DNA of 37,757 bases from DASPKS01 sp035628035 (GCA_035628035.1 DASPKS010000225.1:1-37757); one strand, 5' to 3'. Positions 17,601-25,402 are shown, counted from the stretch's first letter. Numbers and translations: made by a program. Notes: generated from the letters alone by a model not told the origin.

Positions 17601-18083
17601 GGCGGCGCGGCGCGCGGGCCGGAGGTCGGCCACCCGCTCGAAGGGGACGGGGGCCACCTGCCGCCCGAGCATCTGCATGGCCCCGTCGAGGAGGGGGGAA
17701 GGCGCGGCTGAGGCGCGGCCGTCGGCGAGGTCGAGGAGGGCCGTGAGGCGGTCGGCCACGTCGGGGTGGTGGGCACCGGCCAGCCGCGCGGCATGCCGCT
17801 CGTCGAGGCCGGGGACGACGCCGAGCAGCCGGAGCACGGGCACGGCGACGAACCACCCGAGCAGCCCGAGCGCCGCGAGGACGAAGCTCCAGAAGAACAG
17901 CGAGCGGAGCCCGATACCCATCCACAAGAGCGCTTCCGCCGCCGCGCCGACGAGGAGCACCGCCGCGAGCACCCCCAGCGTCACGACCCCGCCGAAGGCT
18001 ACGTCGGCGGCCGTCCGCCGGCGCATCGCCACGCGGAGCCGCCGCCGCAGGGTCAGGAGAAGCTGGTACGACGCCTCGCTCAC
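14625..18083 (-). CDS. DUF4175-type membrane protein with very long coiled coil
   Basis: A 1152-residue protein, GTG start at 18081-18083. Two transmembrane helices (about 29-50 and 58-82) are followed by a further hydrophobic segment near 160-180. Beta-rich, Ig-like regions cover about 190-500 (MG2-like strands such as LVQALQVTVVPPGHTGLRA). From about 520 to 1090 the protein is almost continuous Glu/Arg/Gln-rich coiled coil, including a Gln-rich stretch (QQGQQQMQQQLQQLSQQLGQ). This matches the DUF4175 architecture known from Bacteroidetes and alphaproteobacteria, often found near MoxR/BatA-type genes; none is here. An envelope-spanning structural role is inference. The complementary strand shows long open frames over the coiled coil, which are codon-bias shadows. 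Confidence 0.85.
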   Translation of the reverse strand: MSEASYQLLLTLRRRLRVAMRRRTAADVAFGGVVTLGVLAAVLLVGAAAEALLWMGIGLRSLFFWSFVLAALGLLGWFVAVPVLRLLGVVPGLDERHAARLAGAHHPDVADRLTALLDLADGRASAAPSPLLDGAMQMLGRQVAPVPFERVADLRPARRAAPWAAAPTLGLVVFFFAAPGPFTGAVGRLFAPGSFFAPPAPYALSVEPGDVELARGQALDVRATPTGRAIPPDAILEVGRLGEDHVEEVRLLRGPDGAYAHRLADVRASLRYRIVTEEVTTPWFEARVVPRPLVQALQVTVVPPGHTGLRARRLAPGVGDVLGLPGTTIQVQVQVGGPELDAAGLVVEWGDGRAQSVPLGRRGAGLGGAFVLRGPGTWRIRLRSRDGYENAEPVRYTLGVLQDAPPQIALLDGADGALSTRPRPRLRFRINDDYGFSGLALYWRLVPEGGQAARQFRGVALPLQGRALDQEVPYEWALDRAGHAFRPGDAVEFFGAVRDNGGKSARTPVFTLRFPSLPEQYERLDQAHDSTEAQVERMRDEAREARERFEELRDELRRDQSVDWEDQRQVERLLQQQERLSEGAEQLSEQMQDLLEEMRSGDLVSEETLRQMEAVQQAMEELDSPELREALERLREAMEGLDLREMMQQLENFEFDEREFQERLERALELIERLQTARQLDEAARRAEDLARQEQELREDTRALDRPTENREGENEEGEQREGGTPPNERASGPAERERLAREQEQAREEMQELERLLEELQRQMEEQRGAPEEQMEQLRQELQQQGLPQQMQQNASQLRQNQLGPAQQGQQQMQQQLQQLSQQLGQMASQMRGDQQARDMAGLRRALEDVLTLSREQERLGDASAALPSRSPALRPIAQQQVELSSGLTRVADSLQALARSVPQLGIAVQQTTGDALREMGQATERLAEQQAAPASGHQKAAMTHLNDLALLLSEALDQMANGGGGGGSGMPSLQQMGGQQQQLNDAIQQMLNDVAGQRLSRSASERLQQMGAQQEAIRQQLQQLLSSPEGRGLDAATRSALRRAAEEMEDAARELQRGAVSRETPVRQERILSRLLDADRSVNRRGREERREGETARPAERPERPPALPNAATPAERLRRDLLRALDSGYAPDFQELIRRYFEQLQRRSG

Positions 18084-18165
18084 GTCCGCAACACAGAAGG
18101 GCCCCGAAGATAGGCCGACCTTTCCCCCTCAACGCGCGAGGGCCGCGCGGATTGCCCCAGCTGGC

Positions 18166-18474
18166 TCATCCCTCTACTTCGATGAGCGTGTGCTGGCTGT
18201 GGGCGACGGGCGGAGCCGCGAAGAGGGGCGTCGTCCGCGCCCACGTCGAGCGGAACAGGTCGCTCTCGCGGTAGCGCGCCAGCGACTCGGGTCCGTCCCA
18301 CAGGCTGTACGTCGTGAGGATGTTGGGGAACCGCTCGTCGGCCCAGAGGGCGAGGTGGCGGCACCCTGGGAACGCCCGGATGTGCGGCGCCGACGCGCGG
18401 AAGAGGTCGAGGAACGCCTCCAGCGCGTCCGGCCGGAACGTCATGCGGACGGTGCGGATGAGCACGGCGCGCAC
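18166..18474 (-). CDS. Antibiotic biosynthesis monooxygenase (ABM) domain protein
   Basis: A 102-residue ferredoxin-like alpha/beta barrel protein of the ABM family. Typical elements are the first strand VLIRTVRMTF, the helix DALEAFLDLFRASAPHIRAF, the PGCRHLALWADE strand pair and the SLWDGPESLARYRESDLF helix. Family members act as cofactor-free oxygenases or haem-degrading enzymes, or have no known activity. I see no feature pointing to haem. The start is the GTG at 18474, because the first beta strand needs it; an ATG at 18444 would remove that strand. It begins 9 bases after the stop of the SCP2-like gene, so the two are probably co-transcribed. Confidence 0.82.
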   Translation of the reverse strand: MRAVLIRTVRMTFRPDALEAFLDLFRASAPHIRAFPGCRHLALWADERFPNILTTYSLWDGPESLARYRESDLFRSTWARTTPLFAAPPVAHSQHTLIEVEG

Positions 18475-18483
18475 CCGGTTCCG

Positions 18484-18822
18484 TCAGCCGCCGTAGCCGA
18501 ACAGCCCCATGAACTTCAGCGCGAAGGGGACCGACCCCTTCAGCTTCAGCTTCCCCTGCATCATCGCCATCATCGGGTTGAGGTGGCCGTTCTCGATGGC
18601 GAGCCAGTCGTCCGCGTCGGCGACGAGCGAGAGGGTGGGGTCCTCCAGGGGCGTCCCCTCCTCGACGCGGAGCGTGCCGCGGTTCACGTGGAGGAGGACG
18701 TCGCGGGCGTTCGCGCCGCTCAGGTTCATGTGGACGACCGCGTCCACGTCCTGCGCCTTGTCGGGCTGGAACCGGGCGGGGTAGGAGGCGAGGACCTCGT
18801 CGAGGGAAGCGTAGCGGGGCAT
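18484..18822 (-). CDS. SCP2 sterol-binding domain protein
   Basis: A 112-residue protein matching the SCP2 fold: strand VDAVVHMNLSG, strand VLLHVNRGTLRVEEG, PTLSLVADADDWLAIENG, and the helix NPMMAMMQGKLKLKGSVPFA that closes the hydrophobic cavity. Bacterial single-domain SCP2 proteins bind lipids or hydrophobic ligands of unknown identity. The ATG at 18822 is chosen because it begins the recognisable domain; upstream codons in frame do not look coding. It is the first gene of a minus-strand series with the ABM and DUF4175 genes and is divergent from the M28 peptidase gene. Confidence 0.87.
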   Translation of the reverse strand: MPRYASLDEVLASYPARFQPDKAQDVDAVVHMNLSGANARDVLLHVNRGTLRVEEGTPLEDPTLSLVADADDWLAIENGHLNPMMAMMQGKLKLKGSVPFALKFMGLFGYGG

Positions 18823-18892
18823 GGGATGGGCAAGAAGGGACACCAAGTTACTCCGGCACCTCCGGCAGAAGGGGAGGGCACGCCGGTGCGGC

Positions 18893-18923
18893 TTTTCTAG
18901 CAGGAAGCCGCGCGGTAGCTTCC
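18893..18923 (+). promoter_or_regulatory. Candidate Bacteroidetes-type promoter of the CPQ-like peptidase
   Basis: TTTT (18893-18896), a 19-base spacer, then TAGCTTCC (18916-18923) resembles TTTG-N19-TAnnTTTG with mismatches in both boxes. It ends 22 bases ahead of the ATG at 18946. Confidence 0.42.
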
Positions 18924-18945
18924 TCATCTCTGCTGCCTCCCCCCG

Positions 18946-20373
18946 ATGCACCGCGTCCTCTTCCTCCTCCTGCTCGCCCTTCCGCTCGCCTCCTCGGCGC
19001 AGCCGACACTCACGCCCGTTTCAGGGACGCCCGGCCCCGACGCCTACCGCGAGGCCGCCGAGCGGATCATCGCGGCAGCGACGGTGGACAGCACGGCGTG
19101 GATGCGCCTCGCGTACCTCTGCGACACGTTCGGCCACCGCCTCAGCGGCTCGCAGGCGCTCGAAGACGCCATCGACTGGATGCTGGCGACGATGGAAGCC
19201 GACGGACTGGAGAACGTGGAAGGCCAGCCGGTGATGGTGCCCAAGTGGGTGCGCGGCGAGGAGTCGGCCGCCCTCGTCGCGCCGCGCTACGAAGCGCTTC
19301 CCATGCTCGGGCTCGGCGGCAGCGTGGCCACCCCGCCCGAGGGGATCACCGCCGACGTGCTCGTGGTCCGCTCCTTCGAGGAGCTGGAGCGGCGGGCGGC
19401 CGAGGCGACCGGGAAGATCGTCGTCTTCAACGCGCCGTTCACGAGCTACGGCGAGACGGTCCGGTACCGGGGCGCCGGCGCAAGCGCTGCCGCGCGGGCC
19501 GGCGCCGTGGCGAGCCTCATCCGCTCCGTCGGCTCTTTCTCGATGCAGACGCCGCACACCGGCTCGATGCGCTACGACGAGGGCGTTCGCCAGATCCCCC
19601 ACGCAGCGCTCACGTCGGAGGCCACCGAGATGCTCCAGCGGATGCAGGACCGCGGAGTGACGCCGCGGATCACGCTTCGGATGGAATCGCACTTTGAGGG
19701 AGAAGCCCCTTCCCGCAACGTGATCGGCGAGATCCGCGGGCGCGAGTCCCCCGAGGAGGTCGTCGTGATCGGCGGGCACATCGACTCCTGGGACGTCGGA
19801 CAGGGGGCCGTGGACGATGCCGGCGGGGTCGTAGCGGCGTGGGAGGCCGTGCGCCTCCTCCATTCCCTCGGCCTCCGCCCGCGGCGGACCGTTCGCTTCG
19901 TCGCGTGGACGAACGAAGAGAACGGGCTCCGCGGCGCCCTTGCCTACCGGGCCGCGCTCGACAGCGTGGCCCTCCGCCAGCACGTCTTGGCCGTCGAGTC
20001 CGACGGGGGCGCGTTCGAGCCGGTGGGATTCGGCTTCGCCGGGTCAGACGAGGCCTTCGCCCGTCTAGAAGCCGTGGTCGAACCGCTCGTGCTGCCCATC
20101 CTCTCGCCGAGCCCGGCGGCCGAGACCGGCGTCTCGCGGGGCGGCGGCGGCGCCGACATCGGCCCGCTGATGCGGGAGGGGGTGCCGGGGATGAGCCTGA
20201 ACACCGACGCCGTGCGGTATTTCTGGTACCACCACACCCCCGCCGATACCGTCGACAAGCTCACGCGGGAGGGGGTGCAGCGGTGCGCGGCAGCCCTGGC
20301 GATTATGGCCTATGTGGTCGCAGAAATGCCCGAGCGGCTCCCGTTCGGAGGGCAGCCCCCAGGAGGCCACTAG
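18946..20373 (+). CDS. Secreted M28 peptidase, carboxypeptidase Q-like
   Basis: A 475-residue exported dizinc peptidase resembling mammalian carboxypeptidase Q/PGCP. Signal peptide MHRVLFLLLLALPLASSAQ; a pro-region with LCDTFGHRLSGSQALEDAI, highly typical of the CPQ group; a PA domain at about 100-260. The M28 site is complete: IGGHIDSWDVGQGAVDDAGG has H278, D280 and D290; WTNEENG has E324 and E325; D353 lies in ESDGG; FWYHHTPADT supplies the last histidine (429 or 430). Length agrees with CPQ proteins. The expected activity is hydrolysis of small peptides or dipeptides in the periplasm or outside the cell. It stands alone with its own candidate promoter and converges on a tiny membrane protein. 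Confidence 0.93.
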   Translation: MHRVLFLLLLALPLASSAQPTLTPVSGTPGPDAYREAAERIIAAATVDSTAWMRLAYLCDTFGHRLSGSQALEDAIDWMLATMEADGLENVEGQPVMVPKWVRGEESAALVAPRYEALPMLGLGGSVATPPEGITADVLVVRSFEELERRAAEATGKIVVFNAPFTSYGETVRYRGAGASAAARAGAVASLIRSVGSFSMQTPHTGSMRYDEGVRQIPHAALTSEATEMLQRMQDRGVTPRITLRMESHFEGEAPSRNVIGEIRGRESPEEVVVIGGHIDSWDVGQGAVDDAGGVVAAWEAVRLLHSLGLRPRRTVRFVAWTNEENGLRGALAYRAALDSVALRQHVLAVESDGGAFEPVGFGFAGSDEAFARLEAVVEPLVLPILSPSPAAETGVSRGGGGADIGPLMREGVPGMSLNTDAVRYFWYHHTPADTVDKLTREGVQRCAAALAIMAYVVAEMPERLPFGGQPPGGH

Positions 20374-20376
20374 CCC

Positions 20377-20601
20377 TCAGCGCCGCACGGCGGGGCGGAA
20401 CGCGCGAACGCGGCAGGTCGCAACAGGCGCCCGGTCACGGCAGCGCGACGGCCGCGGCGGCGTGTGCGGGCGGGGGTCAGGCGGACTGGGCGGGGGCGGC
20501 TCGTCGGATGACGAGCCGGCGTCGCGGCGGAGGAGGTGCAACGCGAACAGGCCGACGACGAACGGAACCAGCCCGAAAGCGAAGGCGAGCAGGCCGTACA
20601 T
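20377..20601 (-). CDS. Small single-span membrane protein, unknown
   Basis: A 74-residue candidate protein: ATG start, one hydrophobic helix (LLAFAFGLVPFVVGLFALHL, about 4-23), then a charged, proline-rich tail. Only the helix looks conserved in character; the tail is low complexity. The stop lies 3 bases from the stop of the convergent M28 gene. No family is recognised. It may be the second of two tiny membrane-protein genes in a row on this strand. Confidence 0.5.
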   Translation of the reverse strand: MYGLLAFAFGLVPFVVGLFALHLLRRDAGSSSDEPPPPSPPDPRPHTPPRPSRCRDRAPVATCRVRAFRPAVRR

Positions 20602-20696
20602 GGCGAGAGGGGCGGCCGAACAGAGAGGGGCGGAGTGCCTACCGGGCGGGGGGCAAAAGGTTCTCCGCCTCCGACCCCTTTCCGGATGCCCTCCCT

Positions 20697-20879
20697 TCAG
20701 TTCCCGTCGGGGCTCGTTCCGGGTCCGTCTTCCCCGACGGCTGAGGGGGCGCGCAGCTCTTCGCCGGAGCGGTTGGCCTCATTGCACGACTTGGCGAGGG
20801 CGACGAAGATCAGGAGCAGGAGCACGACGGCGGCGATGCCGCCGTAGAGCGCGAAGCGGCGAGCGGGGGGGCGTTCCAT
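20697..20879 (-). CDS. Small single-span membrane protein, unknown
   Basis: A 60-residue candidate protein starting at the ATG at 20879: a short basic start (MERPPARR), one transmembrane helix (LYGGIAAVVLLLLIFVALA, about 11-29), then an acidic tail of about 30 residues. A much longer frame runs upstream but is antisense to the TonB receptor gene and is a shadow. The composition fits a tiny inner-membrane protein, though no family is recognised. It is divergent from the receptor gene. Confidence 0.5.
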   Translation of the reverse strand: MERPPARRFALYGGIAAVVLLLLIFVALAKSCNEANRSGEELRAPSAVGEDGPGTSPDGN

Positions 20880-21020
20880 ACGGAAGGGGAGAAGGAAGCG
20901 GAGCTTTCCGAAGGGAAGGGAGGGTCGAACGCGAAAGGAGGGAGCGAGTTCAGCGTGACGCCGCGTCGGAAACGAGCGGCAAACTCGATGTCGTTTTCCC
21001 AGGAAACCGCCCCTCCTCGT

Positions 21021-21036
21021 CGGCCGTTCGCGGCCG
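21021..21036 (+). other. Hairpin in the leader of the TonB receptor gene
   Basis: CGGCCG-TTCG-CGGCCG is a perfect 6-bp stem with a four-base loop, ending 17 bases ahead of the ATG at 21054. In RNA it would sit over or next to the ribosome landing region. Its function is not known. Confidence 0.35.
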
Positions 21037-21053
21037 GTCGCTGCCGCGCGCTC

Positions 21054-23309
21054 ATGCCCCGTTTCGTCGCCCTCCTCGCGCTCGTCCTGCTCGCCCTCCC
21101 CACCCGCGCCCAGGACCGCGGGGCCATCAACGGGTACGTCCGCGATGCGACGACGGGGGAGACCCTCCTCGGCGCCAACGTCGTCGTGAGCGGAACCCCA
21201 CGGGGGACAGCCACGAACACCGCCGGCTTCTACGCCCTCGCCAGCCTCCGGCCGGGGTCCTACACCCTCACGGCCTCCTTCCTCGGCTACCGCGACGCCA
21301 GCCGCACCGTCACGCTCGAGCCCGACGCGACGCTGCGCCTCGACTTCGAGCTCACCCCGGAGGACGTCGAGCAGGCCGAGGTCGTCGTGGAGGCCGAGGA
21401 GCCCATCGAGGAGGAGCGGGCGGTGGGGGTGCAGCAGGTCCCCATTCGCGTGATCCAGCAGCTCCCGTCCGTCTTCGAGGACGACCTCTTCCGCTCGATC
21501 CAGCTCCTGCCGGGCATCAAGGCGGCCTCCGACTACTCCTCGAAGCTCTACATCCGCGGTGGCTCCCCCGACCAGACGCTCATCCTCCTCGACGGGACGA
21601 CGGTCTACAACCCCACGCACTTCTTCGGCTTCTTCTCCACGTTCAACACCGACGCGATCAAGGACGTGCGGGTGTACAAGGGGGCCTACCCTTCGACGTA
21701 TGGCGGGCGGCTCGGTTCGGTGATCGACATCTACAACCGCGACGGCAACCGGAACGAGGTGGCCGGGATGGTCTCGCTGGGGATGCTTGCCTCGCGGGTG
21801 GGAATCGAAGGGCCTGTCACGGCCGGCGATGCCCGCGGCTCGTACATGGTAGCCGCCCGTCGCTCGACGCTGGAGCCCCTCCTCGCCGTCCTCCGCAACA
21901 CGCTCGAGGACGACGCCATCCCGGAGTCGTTCTACTTCTACGACGTCAACGCCAAGTTCGGGCTCGACCTCACCTCTCGCGACCGGTTCTCCATCGCCGG
22001 CTACGCCGGGCGGGACGAGGTGCGCATCCCCTTCGCCGCGGACGCCGCCTTCGACCTCGATTACGGCAACCAGACCCTCTCGCTCGGCTACACCCGCATC
22101 CTCTCCGAGGCCGCCTTTGCCACCTTCCGCGCCACCGGCTCGCGGTACTTCTCGAACCCCACCGGTGAGGTGGCCGGGACCACGTTCCAGCGGCCCAACG
22201 AGATCGTCGACTTCTCCGGCCGCGCCGATTTCGACTGGCTCCCCAATCGGAAGTTCGAGGCGCACACCGGCGTGTGGGGCGGGTGGCTCCGCCTCGGCCT
22301 CCGAAACGTCTTCGACGAGGTAGAGCGGCTGAACGTGCGCATCCCCGCCACGTACCTCTCGTCGTACGCACAGACGGTCTGGCGGCCCACGCCCGGCTGG
22401 ATCCTCACCGGTGGCCTGCGCGGGGAGTTCTTCGGCGCAGGCGACTACTTCCGCCTTTCGCCGCACCTCCAGATCGAGCGGAAGTTCGGCGACGGGGCGG
22501 TCGTCCAGCTTGCGGGGGGGCGCTACCACCAGTTCCTCACGCTGATCTCGAACGAGGTCTTCTCCGGCTTCGACGTCTGGACGACGACGGGAGAGGGCGT
22601 GCCGCCGGCGTACTCCGACCAGATCGTCTTCGGCGTGAAGACCCGGCTCCCGGCCGGCTTCCGCTTCGACACGGAGGTGTACGGCCGGACCATGCGCGAC
22701 CTATTCGAGATCCGCCCGGAGCTCCAGGACGTCTCGGGGCTCGACTACCACGAGCTGTTCCGCTTCGGCGAGGGGTACGCCTACGGCGCGGAGTTATTGC
22801 TGGAGCGGAGCGAGGGGCGGCTCAACGGGCTCCTCGGGTACACCCTCAGCACCGTGCGGCGACGCTACCCCAACAACCCCGGCTTCGTGGACTTCTTCCC
22901 GCCGAAGTACGACCGCCTCCACGACTTCACCGCCGTGCTGACGTACCACCTCGGGCGTGGGTGGTCCCTCTCAGGAGCCGGGACCTACGCTACGGGGCAG
23001 GCCTACACCGAGCCGACCGGGCGCTACATGGTGGATAACCTCCCCTTCATCCCCGGCGACCTCAACGTGCTCGTCTCGAACCAGCTCAACGGCCAGCGTC
23101 TCCCGCCGTACCACCGGCTCGACTTCGGCGTCACGAAGGTCGGGGAGGTGCTCGGCGCCGACTACGAGGTGCAGGTGCAGGCGGTGAACGTCTACAACCG
23201 CCGCAACCTCTGGTTCTACTTCCTCGACACGAGCGAAAACCCCATCAACCGGGACCCCGTGCGGCAGCTCCCGATCCTCCCGAACGTGTCGGTCACGCTT
23301 CGCTTCTGA
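21054..23309 (+). CDS. TonB-dependent outer-membrane receptor with carboxypeptidase-like N-domain
   Basis: A 751-residue outer-membrane receptor. The ATG at 21054 opens a signal peptide (MPRFVALLALVLLALPTRAQ). Residues about 23-110 form a CarboxypepD_reg-like beta-sandwich (INGYVRDATTGETLLGANVV, GFYALASLRPGSYTL). The plug follows at about 125-235 with SIQLLPGIKAASDYSSKLYI, RGGSPDQTLILLDGTTVYNP and VRVYKGAYPSTYGGRLGSVI. The rest is a 22-strand-type barrel ending in the aromatic VSVTLRF needed for barrel insertion. Compared with SusC it is short and lacks the long loops, so the ligand may be small, such as a siderophore, metal complex or peptide. It is paired with a DUF4249 lipoprotein gene 5 bases downstream, a recurrent pairing in Bacteroidetes. 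Confidence 0.93.
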   Translation: MPRFVALLALVLLALPTRAQDRGAINGYVRDATTGETLLGANVVVSGTPRGTATNTAGFYALASLRPGSYTLTASFLGYRDASRTVTLEPDATLRLDFELTPEDVEQAEVVVEAEEPIEEERAVGVQQVPIRVIQQLPSVFEDDLFRSIQLLPGIKAASDYSSKLYIRGGSPDQTLILLDGTTVYNPTHFFGFFSTFNTDAIKDVRVYKGAYPSTYGGRLGSVIDIYNRDGNRNEVAGMVSLGMLASRVGIEGPVTAGDARGSYMVAARRSTLEPLLAVLRNTLEDDAIPESFYFYDVNAKFGLDLTSRDRFSIAGYAGRDEVRIPFAADAAFDLDYGNQTLSLGYTRILSEAAFATFRATGSRYFSNPTGEVAGTTFQRPNEIVDFSGRADFDWLPNRKFEAHTGVWGGWLRLGLRNVFDEVERLNVRIPATYLSSYAQTVWRPTPGWILTGGLRGEFFGAGDYFRLSPHLQIERKFGDGAVVQLAGGRYHQFLTLISNEVFSGFDVWTTTGEGVPPAYSDQIVFGVKTRLPAGFRFDTEVYGRTMRDLFEIRPELQDVSGLDYHELFRFGEGYAYGAELLLERSEGRLNGLLGYTLSTVRRRYPNNPGFVDFFPPKYDRLHDFTAVLTYHLGRGWSLSGAGTYATGQAYTEPTGRYMVDNLPFIPGDLNVLVSNQLNGQRLPPYHRLDFGVTKVGEVLGADYEVQVQAVNVYNRRNLWFYFLDTSENPINRDPVRQLPILPNVSVTLRF

Positions 23310-23314
23310 CGGCC

Positions 23315-24226
23315 ATGCGCGTACCCCTCCTCGCGTTCGCGGCAGCGCTCCTTCGCTTCGCGGTACCCTTCGGGGTTCTCGCCGGCTGCGAGTTCGGCGA
23401 CCCCGACCCGTTCATCGAGCAGGTCGTCGTCAGCGGGGCGATCCTAGCCGGGGCACCCCTGACCCCGCTCCAGCTCGCCCGGACGGGGCCTGTGGACGAG
23501 TTCTACGACCCCAACAACTTCCGCGTGACTGACGCCGAGGTGTTCGTGCGCCTTCTTACGCCCGGCGGCACCGTGGAGGCGAGCTACCCCTACGCCTACG
23601 ACGCCGAGGAGAACCTCTACGTCCCGACGGACTCGGCTATCGTGCTGCCGGGGCGGACGTACCGCTTCGTCGCCCGCGTCCCCGGTTTTGCCGACTCGAC
23701 GTGGGCCGAGACGACGGTGCCCGGGACGTTCGTCGTGGCGCGTCCGCCGCCCGACACGCTGGTCTACCAGGAAGAGCCGGGTGGACCGCCCGTAGACGTA
23801 ACGAGGAGCGCCTATCCGGGGCGGCAGGCGGTCTACGTCCTCACGGTCCGGTCGCTGGACCCCGTGGTCGAAAACCTGACGCCGTTTGCCCGCGACCTCG
23901 TCGAGGAGCGCGACGTGAATCCGGAAGACCTCATCAACGGCGCCTCACCCGTGCTCAATGAGGAGAACTACGAGACGAACCCCGATGGCTCGCTCCGGGT
24001 GCGCGTGCCGTGGCTTGCGTTCAACTTCTACGGCCCTTACCGCTTCCTCATCACGGCCCTCGACGATGCGCTGGTGCAGTTCCTCCAGACGCAGGCCATC
24101 CAGTTCATCCCCACGACGCTCTCTCCCGGCGAGATCCCGAACGTGACGACGAACGTGCGGAACGGGGTGGGGGTGTTCGGTGCCTACGCGCAGGCGCAAG
24201 CCGAGTCGTTCATCGCGCGCCCTTGA
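23315..24226 (+). CDS. DUF4249 family surface lipoprotein
   Basis: A 303-residue lipoprotein. The ATG at 23315 opens a signal peptide ending in VLAGC (C25 the lipidated residue). The mature start (FIEQVVVSGAILAGAPLTPL) and the Ig-like strands with TDAEVFVRLLTPGG and GRTYRFVARVPGFADSTWAE are typical of DUF4249. Family members accompany TonB receptors in Bacteroidetes, and the receptor gene ends 5 bases upstream. A role in capturing or covering the receptor's ligand at the cell surface is the usual guess, not shown. Its TGA overlaps the next ATG by one base (TGATG), so the YdeI-like gene is translationally coupled. Confidence 0.88.
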   Translation: MRVPLLAFAAALLRFAVPFGVLAGCEFGDPDPFIEQVVVSGAILAGAPLTPLQLARTGPVDEFYDPNNFRVTDAEVFVRLLTPGGTVEASYPYAYDAEENLYVPTDSAIVLPGRTYRFVARVPGFADSTWAETTVPGTFVVARPPPDTLVYQEEPGGPPVDVTRSAYPGRQAVYVLTVRSLDPVVENLTPFARDLVEERDVNPEDLINGASPVLNEENYETNPDGSLRVRVPWLAFNFYGPYRFLITALDDALVQFLQTQAIQFIPTTLSPGEIPNVTTNVRNGVGVFGAYAQAQAESFIARP

Positions 24227-24726
24227 TGGAGCGCGCCGAGCACACCTTCGCCGCGCCGGTGCTGCGGCTGGACGAGCCGCCGCTCCGGATGCACTACGTC
24301 CCGCTCCCGGCCGACGTAGCCGAGGCGCTCCGGGCAGCGGGGGTGCGGCGGCTCCTGTGCCGGTTCAACGGGCGCCCGCTCAAGCGTGCCGTGCAGGGCC
24401 GCGTCGGCGGCGAGCGGTTCGTCCTGCTCAACGTCGCGTTCCTCCGCGAGATCGGCGCGCGGGAGGGCGACACCGTCGTGGTGGAGCTCCGGCCGGACCC
24501 GGACCCCGACGCCATCGACCTCGGCGAGGAGCTGGCCATCGTGCTGGAGCAGGACGAAGCGGCGGCGGCGCGGTTCTTCGCGTTCACGCCGGGGATGCAG
24601 CGCTCGCTGGCCTCGTACGTGACGAGCGCAAAGCGGCCCGAGACGCGGATCAAGCGCGCGCTGGCGCTGGCGCACAAGGTGCGGACGAACGCGCTCTACG
24701 GCGACCGCCACCCGGAGAAGCGCTAG
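24226..24726 (+). CDS. YdeI/OmpD-associated family protein with DUF1905 domain
   Basis: A 166-residue cytoplasmic protein with an N-terminal DUF1905-type beta-barrel (about 5-95: HYVPLPADVAEALRAAGVRR, VGGERFVLLNVAFLREIGA) and a C-terminal helical YdeI segment (about 105-155: FAFTPGMQRSLASYVTSAKR, then IKRALALAHK). The function of this family is unknown. The start overlaps the stop of the DUF4249 gene by one base. Co-translation with a TonB receptor and surface lipoprotein is unusual for a cytoplasmic protein. Its TAG stop shares a CTAG with the convergent TIP30-like gene. Confidence 0.86.
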   Translation: MERAEHTFAAPVLRLDEPPLRMHYVPLPADVAEALRAAGVRRLLCRFNGRPLKRAVQGRVGGERFVLLNVAFLREIGAREGDTVVVELRPDPDPDAIDLGEELAIVLEQDEAAAARFFAFTPGMQRSLASYVTSAKRPETRIKRALALAHKVRTNALYGDRHPEKR

Positions 24727-25400
24727 GCAAGCGCGCGGGCACGGTCGAGAATGACCTCGGCCTCGATGATGTGCACGCCGGCGGGGTGCGCGGCGGCCTG
24801 TTCCACCATGACGCGGGCGAGCGCCGCGCCAGGGGTGGGGCGGTACTTCCGTAGCCGCCCGAGGAGCGCGGGCCGGGCCAGCGCGAGCGCCCCCCGCATC
24901 ACCCACTCCTTCGGGCGTAGCTCCTCCCGGTCCCCGAAGAGCAGCGACGGCCGGAAGATGGAGTAGGAGGGGAAACCGACCGAGCGGATGGCCTCCTCAG
25001 CCTCGGCCTTCAACCGGTTGTACCAGATGCGCGACTTGAGGTCAGCCCCAAGTGCGGAGACCAGGAGGTACTGCGTGGCCCCTTGCTCCCGCGCCACGTT
25101 AGCGATGAGGAACGGATAGTCGAGGTCGATGCGGCGGAAGGCCTCTTCGGTTCTGGCCTTCTTGATCGTCGCGCCGAGGGCACAGAACACGTCGTCGGCG
25201 TGTAGCACGTCCGCGTGGTCGGCGAGGCGTTCGAAGTCGATGATGTGGTGGATATGAGAGGGGCCGGCGGAAGGAACCTCGCGCCGGCCCACCGAGACGA
25301 CGCGGGCCCAACGCGGGTCACCCGCCAGCAGGCGCAGGAGGTGGCTTCCAGTGAGCCCGGTCGGGCCGAGGAGCAGCGCGGTGCGTGGGGCGTCGGCCAT
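24723..25400 (-). CDS. NAD(P)-binding oxidoreductase, TIP30/HTATIP2-like
   Basis: A 225-residue extended-SDR-like protein. The nucleotide-binding motif ALLLGPTGLTGSHLLRLL (8-25) holds the GxTGxxG glycines. The YNRLKAEAEEAIRSVGF segment (127 onward) gives the Y-x3-K pair, and YSIFRPSLLFGDREE is typical of the TIP30/CC3 and YwnB-like subgroup. The substrate is unknown; many members act as redox sensors rather than enzymes. The ATG at 25400 follows the stop of the DNA polymerase gene by 2 bases, so it is the last gene of that transcript. Its stop shares a CTAG with the convergent YdeI-like gene. Confidence 0.86.
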   Translation of the reverse strand: MADAPRTALLLGPTGLTGSHLLRLLAGDPRWARVVSVGRREVPSAGPSHIHHIIDFERLADHADVLHADDVFCALGATIKKARTEEAFRRIDLDYPFLIANVAREQGATQYLLVSALGADLKSRIWYNRLKAEAEEAIRSVGFPSYSIFRPSLLFGDREELRPKEWVMRGALALARPALLGRLRKYRPTPGAALARVMVEQAAAHPAGVHIIEAEVILDRARALA

Positions 25401-25402
25401 GC

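Noticed and set aside
14738..17711. Long plus-strand open frames (one over 500 codons, rich in Leu or Ser/Arg) opposite the DUF4175 gene
   Set aside because: Antisense shadows of a high-GC, Gln/Glu/Arg-rich coiled coil; the translations are low-complexity and match no family.
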